10,857 nucleotides of DNA from CAZZCU01 sp964652825 (GTDB taxonomy: Bacteria > Bdellovibrionota_B > Oligoflexia > Oligoflexales > CAZZCU01), in the NCBI GenBank assembly GCA_964652825.1, contig CAZZCU010000047.1, positions 1-10,857 on the forward strand, written 5' to 3'. Positions 1 to 6,274 of the stretch are shown here, piece after piece. Below the pieces are notes generated by a model. The model was given only the letters and a program-made list of their open reading frames with translations, had not been told where the DNA came from and searched no databases. Both the position numbers and the translations under genes were made by a program. Numbering within the stretch: the stretch's first letter is position 1; every line of letters begins with the position of its first letter.

Positions 1-26
1 ATTCCTGCGTAGACGACGCTTTAGAT

Positions 27-69
27 GAAAATGCCCCATGTCAGCCAATGACATGAGGCTTATGGGGCA
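27..69 (-). terminator. Intrinsic terminator candidate behind the prepilin-like gene
   Basis: Read leftward, this site follows the prepilin-like stop by about 18 nt. The outer arms TGCCCCAT (62-69) and ATGGGGCA (32-39) are perfectly complementary, and a run of four T follows on the minus strand at 28-31. Inside lies a second perfect pair, CATGTCA with TGACATG (49-55 and 37-43), around a 5-nt loop. The inner right arm overlaps the outer one, so the two stems share bases and the fold may instead be a bulged hairpin. The T-run is short, so termination strength is uncertain. Confidence 0.55.
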
Positions 70-87
70 ACAGACAAGTAGAGCAGT

Positions 88-702
88 TTACGGTGGCAAC
101 GCCCAGCCCCAACCACAATAGCGGCAGCGGTACTTATCTGTTCCGGCCAAATTAGAAGCTAAAAGTTCTTGCATCTGCAATGTCAGATCTAGCTTGTTAA
201 AAGTAATATCATGAAGATTGCAAATTGGTGTTTCGGGGCAGCCAGCCCAAACGTCGAAGAGAGAGCCACTCGGATGAAAATTTGTATTGGCTTCGGCACG
301 TATGCCATAATGTCCGGGATCTGCAGTGGATACGGACAGGCGAATATTGTAGTAGTTGCGCTTGCAGTTGCCGATTTTAAACCCTAGAGGATTTGCTACC
401 TGACAAGAGGTTTCTGTACTTACATCGGCATTGGTTAAATACAAAGCCCCACCAATAGCTGAACCGGCTCCCCAGGAGCCATCAGCAAAATCAGGCAATC
501 GGCCACGATCATTCATAAACGCAGTCAACAATGGCTTGGTCATGTTGATGAGCAATTTAGCTTGCACTTGCATGGCTCTGTATTTGAAATATTCTGCGGA
601 TTGAAATGCATACATACCCAAAATACCCAGAATCGCCACGACCGCCATCAGCTCGACAAGCGAGAAAGCGCTGTTTGCCTGGGCTTTAAGATTGTTTAGC
701 AT
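88..702 (-). CDS. Type IV prepilin-like protein (minor pilin/pseudopilin type)
   Basis: A 204-residue protein with a class III (prepilin) signal. A short leader of 12 residues with two lysine/basic positions is followed by FSLVELMAVVAILGILG (13-29), a hydrophobic helix with the conserved Glu at +5 of the predicted mature chain. Predicted cleavage is between Ala12 and Phe13; most prepilins have Gly at -1, so Ala is unusual. The rest looks like a soluble pilin head, with six cysteines (100, 113, 155, 161, 193, 196) that could form three disulfides, the last two as a CxxC near the C-terminus. The family is inserted into the inner membrane, processed by PilD-type peptidase, and built into type IV pili or type II secretion pseudopili. 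No other pilus gene is recognisable here. The gene is divergent from the 757 gene across 54 bp and has no strong Shine-Dalgarno. Its family is clear, but its exact role (pilus or secretion) is not. Confidence 0.8.
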   Translation of the reverse strand: MLNNLKAQANSAFSLVELMAVVAILGILGMYAFQSAEYFKYRAMQVQAKLLINMTKPLLTAFMNDRGRLPDFADGSWGAGSAIGGALYLTNADVSTETSCQVANPLGFKIGNCKRNYYNIRLSVSTADPGHYGIRAEANTNFHPSGSLFDVWAGCPETPICNLHDITFNKLDLTLQMQELLASNLAGTDKYRCRYCGWGWALPP

Positions 703-724
703 ACGGAATAGTTTACCTTTTGGT

Positions 725-746
725 TTTGAAAAGGCAACTTTTCAAA
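725..746. promoter_or_regulatory. Perfect palindrome/hairpin in the divergent intergenic region
   Basis: Arms TTTGAAAAG (725-733) and CTTTTCAAA (738-746) are perfectly complementary over 9 bp, separated by GCAA. A competing 6-bp pair, CCTTTT (716-721) with AAAAGG (729-734), shares the left arm. The site lies within the 54-bp gap between two divergent genes and ends 10 nt before the ATG at 757. It could be a shared operator, or in the rightward mRNA a stem capped by a GNRA-type loop close to the start codon. I cannot separate these from sequence alone. Confidence 0.5.
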
Positions 747-756
747 TTCAAACACT

Positions 757-1575
757 ATGCGGCTGAAGGATCTCAACATCCCATGTCAGTGGCTGACTTC
801 GAGATCGCGCGACAAACTACCGGACATGCTCGAGGATGTTCGCACCTTATGCCAAAAACTTATCCAGCATTGTCGCCAAGGCGGACTCTGCGATGCTGAC
901 TTAATACCCGCTACCGATGTCACAGCGTTATCACCGGTGTACCGGGATTTTTTTGTCGTGCTGATCACCAACTGGCAAAAAGGCATCTCACCGATTCCAC
1001 CGGCACAGCTGGTTATTGACACCATCAATGCCAATCGCTCGACGCATCATGCTTATACACGTATGCAAGCCGCACAGCGGTTACGCACGCTAATCGCAAT
1101 CCTACTCGCCGTAATTGCGCGCATTGCGGTAACGGAATCCGTGAACGGCTTAAGCATTATATCCACAACCGATTTTCTTTGTTTGTTGCTGGCAATAGTT
1201 ACCAACCGTCTTGGCGACTGGTGTCATACTAGATTTTTACCGCTCTGCTGGTTGCACAATTTCCGTCACGGTAATGACCGCGAACTCCGGGTCTGGCTGG
1301 AAGCAGTCACCGGCGCTTATCATGGCTACCAGGATGGCAAAACCAGTCACACCTTGCATCAACAGCTACGACACCTGGACGAACAGGAGCTACTTGCCGG
1401 CGCCTCATACAACCAGCAAAAACAGCAGACCATTAATGATTGGGCGAGTCGACAGACTTATCAAGAAACTATACGCCTTGATCGCTATACGGATATATTG
1501 CCACTATTGGATCTTTTGGCCGTCGGCCTACCAGTATTCTTCAGTCTGAGCGTACCGGTGTTGCAACGCCTCTAG
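757..1575 (+). CDS. Hypothetical membrane protein with three predicted TM helices
   Basis: I do not recognise this 272-residue protein. It has a soluble, probably cytoplasmic N-terminal part of about 105 residues rich in charged and Cys/Gln residues. Two hydrophobic stretches follow close together (about 109-125 and 133-150), then a polar, Gln/His-rich stretch (about 165-245) and a final hydrophobic segment at the C-terminus (about 247-267). The arrangement of soluble domain, helix pair, soluble domain and C-terminal helix loosely recalls inner-membrane platform proteins of pili and type II secretion (GspF/TadB-type). The divergent prepilin-like gene makes that worth testing, but I see no diagnostic motif, so it is only a guess. 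The start is the first ATG; there is no convincing Shine-Dalgarno, and a hairpin ends 10 nt upstream. It converges with the mqnA-like gene, leaving 17 bp between the stops and no clear terminator. Confidence 0.65.
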   Translation: MRLKDLNIPCQWLTSRSRDKLPDMLEDVRTLCQKLIQHCRQGGLCDADLIPATDVTALSPVYRDFFVVLITNWQKGISPIPPAQLVIDTINANRSTHHAYTRMQAAQRLRTLIAILLAVIARIAVTESVNGLSIISTTDFLCLLLAIVTNRLGDWCHTRFLPLCWLHNFRHGNDRELRVWLEAVTGAYHGYQDGKTSHTLHQQLRHLDEQELLAGASYNQQKQQTINDWASRQTYQETIRLDRYTDILPLLDLLAVGLPVFFSLSVPVLQRL

Positions 1576-1592
1576 ACAATGCGAAATCAATG

Positions 1593-2573
1593 CTATGCAA
1601 AATGCTCGGCTGCCTGCTGCCAGCGCATAATTTTTGTGGAGGCATCTTCATTGCCGTCAAGCTTCAACAGCGGTCGGACCAGTGCCAGAAACAAACAGAG
1701 ACCACGCATATCATCGCCGGTCAGACGATAATGCAATCCTTCCCAGTATTCCGCGAGATTCTGGCGCTGCTGCTCACTTTTGATATCCAGTTCGTCAAGA
1801 TAAATGCTGGGTTCCACGCGCATGCGTGCTTGCGCGATAGCGGCGGCTTTATAAACTTGTTGATAAAAACTATCAGCGATCACGGCACCGGCACGCTGCC
1901 AAATAGCAAAGACAAACGGCAAACCAGTCATCTGCTTCCAAGCGGAACCCAAATCCAAAACCGCAGCAAATTCGTGGCGACGTTGCAAAGCCTCATCACC
2001 AATCAAGAGCGTCAACTCCGGTAGATTCTGCTCAAAACTATAAGACTCATCCTGCGCCAACACTCGCGAACGCGTGGCCGCCTCGCCAAAACAGTGTCGA
2101 TAGATAAACTTTGCCAGACCACAACTCGTGGCCGATGCTTTCGTTAGACGTAGAATCGGCGCTTCGCCAGCCAACGCCTCAAACTCGACACTTTGTCGCC
2201 AAAGCGCCTGAGCGACACCGCGCGAATCTGACTGCGCGCGCTTAGCCGCATCGCGAATCATCTCACCGACAACCGCAAGACGATCCTGCATCGTTACCAA
2301 CAACGATGCGACAGAACGCGGAAAACCAAGATAAACGCTCCGAACCGCGCCATCACAGGCGACACCAACGTGACAAGCGATTTCGTGTTTGGGATTACGT
2401 AACAAGCAAATGCTGGATGATGGCGACACATCGATCTCGCCTTCTGACAGCCACCGATTGACCTGGGTCGGATGACCTTCGCGCACGATTAGCTCTTTAC
2501 CGAACTGACGTATCAACTCGCTACGCAAAGGAACAAGATTTTGATAGGGAATCCACCCTAGTTTCAACGTCAC
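1593..2573 (-). CDS. mqnA: MqnA-family protein (chorismate dehydratase-like), with an insertion
   Basis: MqnA converts chorismate to 3-[(1-carboxyvinyl)oxy]benzoate, the first step of the futalosine route to menaquinone; the fold is that of periplasmic binding proteins. Family signatures in order, numbered from the GTG start: GWIPYQNLVPL (6-16, with the family Asn at 12), IDVSPSSS (47-54), KASATS (145-150), LLIGDEAL (189-196), DLGSAWKQMTGLPFVFAIW (207-225), and a helical C-terminus with YWEGLHYRL (276-284). At 326 residues it is longer than usual (about 250-290). The excess is mostly one helix-like block at about 86-138, between the SVYLGFPR strand and the ILRLTKASATS segment. A GTG at 2571-2573 with GAGAGG four bases upstream matches where family members start. 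An ATG at 2628-2630 would add 19 unrelated-looking residues. No other menaquinone gene is nearby. Membership of the MqnA/MqnD superfamily is firm; the precise substrate is less so. Confidence 0.8.
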   Translation of the reverse strand: MTLKLGWIPYQNLVPLRSELIRQFGKELIVREGHPTQVNRWLSEGEIDVSPSSSICLLRNPKHEIACHVGVACDGAVRSVYLGFPRSVASLLVTMQDRLAVVGEMIRDAAKRAQSDSRGVAQALWRQSVEFEALAGEAPILRLTKASATSCGLAKFIYRHCFGEAATRSRVLAQDESYSFEQNLPELTLLIGDEALQRRHEFAAVLDLGSAWKQMTGLPFVFAIWQRAGAVIADSFYQQVYKAAAIAQARMRVEPSIYLDELDIKSEQQRQNLAEYWEGLHYRLTGDDMRGLCLFLALVRPLLKLDGNEDASTKIMRWQQAAEHFA

Positions 2574-2577
2574 AGCG

Positions 2578-2583
2578 CCTCTC
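2578..2583 (-). promoter_or_regulatory. Ribosome binding site supporting the GTG start of the mqnA-like gene
   Basis: GAGAGG on the minus strand lies four bases before the GTG at 2571-2573. Together with the family-typical N-terminus after that codon, it favours this start over the upstream ATG at 2628-2630. The match to the anti-Shine-Dalgarno is moderate. Confidence 0.5.
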
Positions 2584-2742
2584 AGGCCAAACCATCGATC
2601 ATGACTACAAATGGACCCCGACAATGCCACTGATTAAGTCAGAAAGAAACTGCAAAACGCACCAGCTGTATGCATTTTCCAACAGCAATTTCTCGTGTAA
2701 CTTATTGAAATAAATAATAATAATGGCCTGCATACGAACTTG

Positions 2743-2751
2743 TGCTATGGT
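2743..2751 (+). promoter_or_regulatory. Possible extended -10 promoter for the epimerase gene
   Basis: TGCTATGGT resembles an extended -10 element (TG-N-TATNNT type). It lies about 40 nt before the chosen start and follows an AT-rich stretch with an AAT-repeat run (2704-2724). No good -35 hexamer sits at the usual distance, so this is a weak call. Confidence 0.25.
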
Positions 2752-2779
2752 GACGGCGTATGACCAACTCTACTGCGGT

Positions 2780-2785
2780 GGGGAG
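2780..2785 (+). promoter_or_regulatory. Ribosome binding site that decides the epimerase start
   Basis: GGGGAG lies seven bases before the ATG at 2793. The more upstream in-frame ATG at 2760 has no comparable site and would place residues before the start of the Rossmann fold, so 2793 is preferred. Confidence 0.7.
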
Positions 2786-2792
2786 AGATATC

Positions 2793-3773
2793 ATGAGAAT
2801 TTTAATCACCGGCGCCAGCGGTCTAATTGGTTCCCACCTGGGTGCTGAATTGGCGCGCGCCGGCCACGAGTTGATCACGCTCACGCGTCGACCGCGTCCT
2901 GATTTGCCGTTTCGTAATACCAACTTTGCCTGGCCGCACACGACGACCACACCGCCGGCGTCAGCTCTTGACGCCATCGATGCAGTTGTCAATCTGGCAG
3001 GCGAGCCGATTGCTGACAAACGCTGGACAGCGCAACAAAAGCATCGCATTCGCCACTCACGAGTGGACACCACCACAACGCTCATGCGCGCATTCACTGC
3101 CGCCAAACAACCGCCAACAGTGTGGATCAATGCCTCCGCCATCGGCTACTACGGCTCCTGGCGCGGCGATGAATTATTGATCGAGGATTCACCACCCGGT
3201 ACCGGTTTTCTTGGCGAAACTTGTCAGGCTTGGGAAAACGCCACCGTGAACGAACTCGAAACCACCCGCAAAGTCTTATTGCGTATCGGCATCGTCTTGA
3301 GTGACAAGGGTGGCTTTCTCGGCAAGTTGCGACCGGTTTTTCGTGCCGGCCTGGGGGGTCAGGTTGGTAACGGCCAACAATGGCTCAGCTGGATTCATAT
3401 AGACGATCTGGCTCATCTTATAATGACCGCCATCGATGACCCCCGCTACACCGGCGTGTTTAACGCCGTTGCGCCACAAAACATCACCAATGCCGTTTTC
3501 ACCAAAACCTTTGCCGGCATTTTGCGCCGTCCAGCTTTCCTGCGTGTACCGACTTTTGTTCTTAAACTGGTGCTCGGTGACATGTCCGAGCTGGCAATTG
3601 GTGGTCAACGTGTCAGCGTCGCCAAGTTGCAAAAACTTGGCTTTACGTTTCTATTTCCCAATCTGGAGGACGCATTACGCGCGCTGGTTATTCCGGCAAC
3701 CGAAGACTCAAAACAAAACCCGCAAACTCAAAGACCCATCAATATAGGCATAGGTAGCCGGAACTACAAATAA
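2793..3773 (+). CDS. yfcH: TIGR01777-family epimerase (YfcH-like, atypical SDR)
   Basis: A 326-residue nucleotide-sugar-epimerase-like oxidoreductase of the atypical SDR group; the physiological substrate of this family is unknown. The Rossmann dinucleotide motif GASGLIG is at 7-13. VVNLAGEPIADKRW (65-78), INASAIGYYG (112-121), a GTGFLGETCQAWE block (137-149) and RIGIVLSDKGGFLGKL (164-179) are signature segments. QWLSWIHIDDLAHLI (196-210) is another. The C-terminal part from about 250 (RVPTFVLKLVLGDMSELAIGGQRV) matches the DUF1731 domain that closes this family. The classical SDR YxxxK pair is not evident, as is usual in the group. It is longer than the usual roughly 300 residues because of a polar tail (about 301-326), and this tail is the part that overlaps the convergent gene by 66 bp. 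It stands alone with its own ribosome binding site. Confidence 0.88.
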   Translation: MRILITGASGLIGSHLGAELARAGHELITLTRRPRPDLPFRNTNFAWPHTTTTPPASALDAIDAVVNLAGEPIADKRWTAQQKHRIRHSRVDTTTTLMRAFTAAKQPPTVWINASAIGYYGSWRGDELLIEDSPPGTGFLGETCQAWENATVNELETTRKVLLRIGIVLSDKGGFLGKLRPVFRAGLGGQVGNGQQWLSWIHIDDLAHLIMTAIDDPRYTGVFNAVAPQNITNAVFTKTFAGILRRPAFLRVPTFVLKLVLGDMSELAIGGQRVSVAKLQKLGFTFLFPNLEDALRALVIPATEDSKQNPQTQRPINIGIGSRNYK

Positions 3774-4256
3774 GCCTGGCGCAATCTCGACGGCAATCTG
3801 CAAAGGTGTCTGCGCAATCATAAACTGTACGCCCAGGGGAACGCGACCGCCGACATACAGCGAATCCTTACGCGTACTGCCACCACCGCCGAAATAACTG
3901 GGGAACTTTTCGAGCACCACACCATAGCCATAGTAAGGTGTCATCGACGGCAAGTCGGCAAAGACACGGGGAAACGCGTACGCATAATCAGCGATCAATG
4001 TAAAATGACTACCCCGACCAAAACTGACAAGCGCATGCACAAATCGTTCGGTGTTTAGATATGCAAGCAATGACAAGCCGCTGTTGCTGCCAATGCTCAG
4101 CCCGGCTCCGTAATTCCAAGCAGTGGGAGGTGGAGATGAAACAGTACTACGCGGTGATCGCTTACGCCGCTGGCGCGGCACCGCTCCAACTATCTCAGGC
4201 GTTAGAAGAGCAACACAAAAAATACCCAGAACGAGAAAAGTCAGCCAACGCCGCAT
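3708..4256 (-). CDS. Small outer-membrane beta-barrel-like exported protein
   Basis: A 182-residue protein that I cannot name. A Sec signal peptide is clear: Met-Arg-Arg, a hydrophobic core at about 4-20, and a likely cut after IVGA (about residue 25). A basic and Pro/Ser-rich linker (28-45) follows. From about 48 onward the chain shows alternating aromatic/hydrophobic strands separated by short Gly/Asn/Ser turns (for example YGAGLSIG, LSLLAYL, HALVSFG, FTLIADYAY, YYGYGVVLEK, LYVGGRVPLGVQFMI, LQIAVEIAPGLFVV). It ends in LSLRVLF, a C-terminal Phe of the kind recognised by the BAM machinery. That pattern suggests an 8-strand barrel. It starts 12 nt after the serpin stop, so it is probably co-transcribed and coupled. 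Its 3' end overlaps the convergent epimerase. Confidence 0.65.
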   Translation of the reverse strand: MRRWLTFLVLGIFCVALLTPEIVGAVPRQRRKRSPRSTVSSPPPTAWNYGAGLSIGSNSGLSLLAYLNTERFVHALVSFGRGSHFTLIADYAYAFPRVFADLPSMTPYYGYGVVLEKFPSYFGGGGSTRKDSLYVGGRVPLGVQFMIAQTPLQIAVEIAPGLFVVPATYAYIDGSLSLRVLF

Positions 4257-4268
4257 TACATTAAACTT

Positions 4269-5543
4269 TTAAAGAGATGTCGGATCATTGATTCGGCCAA
4301 AGAACAATAAATTACCAAATGAGCGATCGCCGGCATCGGTTTCCGCGCCCTTTTTAGTGATACCAAATAAGAAGGGTCTGTTGACAATAAATTCTTGGTG
4401 CGGCACCGGCCGCGCGGCGCCACGAACTGCTACCACGACGCCGGTAGCGGCAGCCGCTTTCGTACCTTTCTCGTCAACCTCGACACGCGCTTGATGCGCT
4501 ACCTGCGAAACATACAGAGAGGGAGAGGCATCAGAGTTGATTTTACTTAAATTCGCTTTTTCGCCGTCAAACAATGCCTCTAAACCCATCGCCTTCAATA
4601 CCTTGAGCGCGCTGACATCGCCACCGGCCTTAAATGACGGGAATTGAATGTCTACAAATTGCAGGGTGGCGGCATGCCACCACGCCTGCAAAGTCGCGAC
4701 ATCAAGTTTTTCTTCGACCAAGGACATGGAATCGACGCCTACCGGTAATAAAATCGTCATGACAAAATCGCCATTTTCACCATAAGGCAATTCAATGCCT
4801 CGTACCCATTCATTCTCAAAATACCTGACAAATGTTTTCTGACGCATCATCGGCACTTTGACTTTCTGATCTGCTGTAACCATAAAATCAGCGGGTTTGG
4901 TATGCTTTGGATCAAAAGGGTATTGCCATGCAGCCTGAAAGAAAATCGCATTGGTCAATATCAACCGCACCAGGGAATCAACATCCGACGCCGCCAGTAA
5001 ATCCTTGATCATGCCATCCGTTTGTTTGGCAACTTCCTGATTAATTAACTCACGTTGCGCATCCGGCTTATTGATAAAATCAACCGCCGTCACATCAGCG
5101 GCAAAATTGTCCTGCAAGATCTTTTGGAAATCTTTCTGAACGGCAAACGTCTGTTCCAACCACAAATTATCGTAAACACGAATCGTTTGCTGTTCGCCGC
5201 TAGCCTCCTTAAGTTGTGCCAATTCATCACGATAGGCAGCATAGGGATTCGCGGACGCGAGATGAATGATTTTTGCGATTTCATCGGCGGTTCGACCACG
5301 CGCGCCGGCATGCACCATCGCCAAAGCCACACTCAAGCTGAACGGCGAAAAGAAAAAATTCCCATCACCGAACTCATAGCTTGCCGTCTTATAAAAATCG
5401 ATCCCAAACCGCAACGTTCCCTGCTCCATCGCGGTCAGTGGCACTGCTTCCAGACTCTGCGCGGCGGAATTACCCGATGAACGAGGACGACAGGCGGGAG
5501 TAGCCATGACCAAAGCCAACAAAAACATCAATGCAACGCGCAC
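4269..5543 (-). CDS. Exported serpin (serine protease inhibitor), inhibitory type
   Basis: A 424-residue serpin. Serpins trap target proteases by inserting the cleaved reactive loop into a beta-sheet. The N-terminus is an export signal (3-17, hydrophobic) with Cys18 after TPA, so it may be a lipoprotein, though Thr-Pro is a poor lipobox; otherwise it is a secreted or periplasmic form. Family segments are FFSPFSLSVALAM (64-76, shutter), LTNAIFFQAAWQYPF (196-210) and ELPYGENGDFVMTILLP (251-267). The hinge EKGTKAAAATG (358-368) has Gly at P15, Thr at P14 and four Ala at P12-P9, as inhibitory serpins do. Counting 17 from P17 Glu358 gives Arg374 as P1, which predicts trypsin-like targets. FIVNRPFLFGI (385-395) fits the serpin signature. 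The GTG start is supported by a perfect GAGGTGA (5547-5553) just upstream. The gene lies 39 nt downstream of the cyclo-ligase stop and 12 nt upstream of the barrel gene. Confidence 0.95.
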   Translation of the reverse strand: MRVALMFLLALVMATPACRPRSSGNSAAQSLEAVPLTAMEQGTLRFGIDFYKTASYEFGDGNFFFSPFSLSVALAMVHAGARGRTADEIAKIIHLASANPYAAYRDELAQLKEASGEQQTIRVYDNLWLEQTFAVQKDFQKILQDNFAADVTAVDFINKPDAQRELINQEVAKQTDGMIKDLLAASDVDSLVRLILTNAIFFQAAWQYPFDPKHTKPADFMVTADQKVKVPMMRQKTFVRYFENEWVRGIELPYGENGDFVMTILLPVGVDSMSLVEEKLDVATLQAWWHAATLQFVDIQFPSFKAGGDVSALKVLKAMGLEALFDGEKANLSKINSDASPSLYVSQVAHQARVEVDEKGTKAAAATGVVVAVRGAARPVPHQEFIVNRPFLFGITKKGAETDAGDRSFGNLLFFGRINDPTSL

Positions 5544-5582
5544 AGGTCACCTCGCAATGGATAGGAGTAAAGTGCCTTTATT

Positions 5583-6170
5583 CTAGCAGCTACGCTCGGT
5601 CTGGAAAACCTTATCTTCGCTGAGCAGCCAGTCCACCGGCCGATCATGGAGCTCAGCGGGCAACTCAACCACGAGACAGCTATTGAAAACAACCACCATG
5701 GCGCTCAAACCAGGATAAGCAGCCAAAAAACGATCATAATAACCGGCACCATGACCGAGTCGATGACCGCGCATATCCGCCGCCAATGCCGGCACCAAAA
5801 TCAAAGCATGTTCATTGAGTAAATCCTCTGATAATCGCGGTTGCGACGGCTCGGGCTCGGGAATGCGGTATTTGTTGTCCACCAGCCGTGCCTGCGGATC
5901 CCAGCCATGAAACGCCATCTCCTGATTGCTCGCAGCTATAACCGGCAAATACAGGTTTTGACCGCACCGGTAAAGTTCGTTGAGCAACGGTACAATATCC
6001 GGTTCGCCAGCAGTCGGATAAAACGCCAGTATGCTGCGATAATCCGCAGCAACGGGCATAAACCAGCGCAAAAAAGTCGCGCATAAGCGCGTCGAACGTG
6101 CTTCGCGCTCGGCAACAGGCATTTCCCGGCGCTGACGACGGTAAATCTCACGTAGTTGTTGCTTGCTCAT
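5583..6170 (-). CDS. 5-formyltetrahydrofolate cyclo-ligase
   Basis: This enzyme uses ATP to convert 5-formyl-THF to 5,10-methenyl-THF in the cytoplasm, recycling a folate that otherwise inhibits one-carbon enzymes. With the chosen start it has 195 residues, the normal family size. The basic N-terminal helix (SKQQLREIYRRQRREM) is typical, ALILVPALAADMRGHRLG precedes the hallmark GHGAGYYDRFL loop that binds the phosphate of ATP, and FYPTAGEPD is a family strand-turn. The frame stays open upstream to an ATG at 6312-6314 inside the neighbouring gene, but that would run through the terminator at 6203-6239. ATG 6168-6170 is preferred over ATG 6198-6200, which abuts the terminator T-run; both lack a strong ribosome site. 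No room exists for a 6S RNA gene just upstream, unlike in many gammaproteobacteria. It probably leads the serpin-barrel unit. Confidence 0.88.
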   Translation of the reverse strand: MSKQQLREIYRRQRREMPVAEREARSTRLCATFLRWFMPVAADYRSILAFYPTAGEPDIVPLLNELYRCGQNLYLPVIAASNQEMAFHGWDPQARLVDNKYRIPEPEPSQPRLSEDLLNEHALILVPALAADMRGHRLGHGAGYYDRFLAAYPGLSAMVVVFNSCLVVELPAELHDRPVDWLLSEDKVFQTERSC

Positions 6171-6202
6171 ACGTGCGCTCACGGGCAACGACAAATCCAT
6201 GA

Positions 6203-6239
6203 CAGAAATAATAAAAAACCCACTCACGAAGGAGTGGGT
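6203..6239 (-). terminator. Strong intrinsic terminator of the Ig-like membrane protein gene
   Basis: On the minus strand, ACCCACTC pairs perfectly with GAGTGGGT (6232-6239 and 6218-6225) around a 6-nt CTTCGT loop. A run of T at 6213-6218 and further T-rich bases to 6203 follow. It lies 35 nt after the stop at 6275. There is no T-run in the rightward direction, so it acts leftward only. Confidence 0.92.
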
Positions 6240-6274
6240 CATTCTAACAATAAATACTAAACTTAGCGCGTCTA

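Noticed and set aside
2704..2724. AAT-repeat-like run as a possible slippage tract
   Set aside because: Short and imperfect, non-coding, and best explained as ordinary A+T-rich promoter sequence.
2631..2792. Region between the mqnA-like and epimerase genes, including the in-frame ATG at 2760
   Set aside because: Checked for a small gene: nothing has a ribosome site or recognisable product. The 2760 start would extend the epimerase before its Rossmann strand and has no ribosome site, unlike 2793.
4136..4264. A 42-residue rightward ORF antisense to the barrel gene, with a good-looking GGGAGG-type ribosome site just upstream
   Set aside because: The ribosome-like sequence is the complement of Pro codons in the linker of the barrel protein, whose signal peptide and strand pattern are convincing. 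No sign of independent coding in the antisense frame.
6171..6274. Search for a 6S RNA (ssrS) next to the cyclo-ligase gene, as in many gammaproteobacteria
   Set aside because: Only about 100 bp separate the genes and a terminator hairpin fills part of it; there is no space for a roughly 180-nt RNA.
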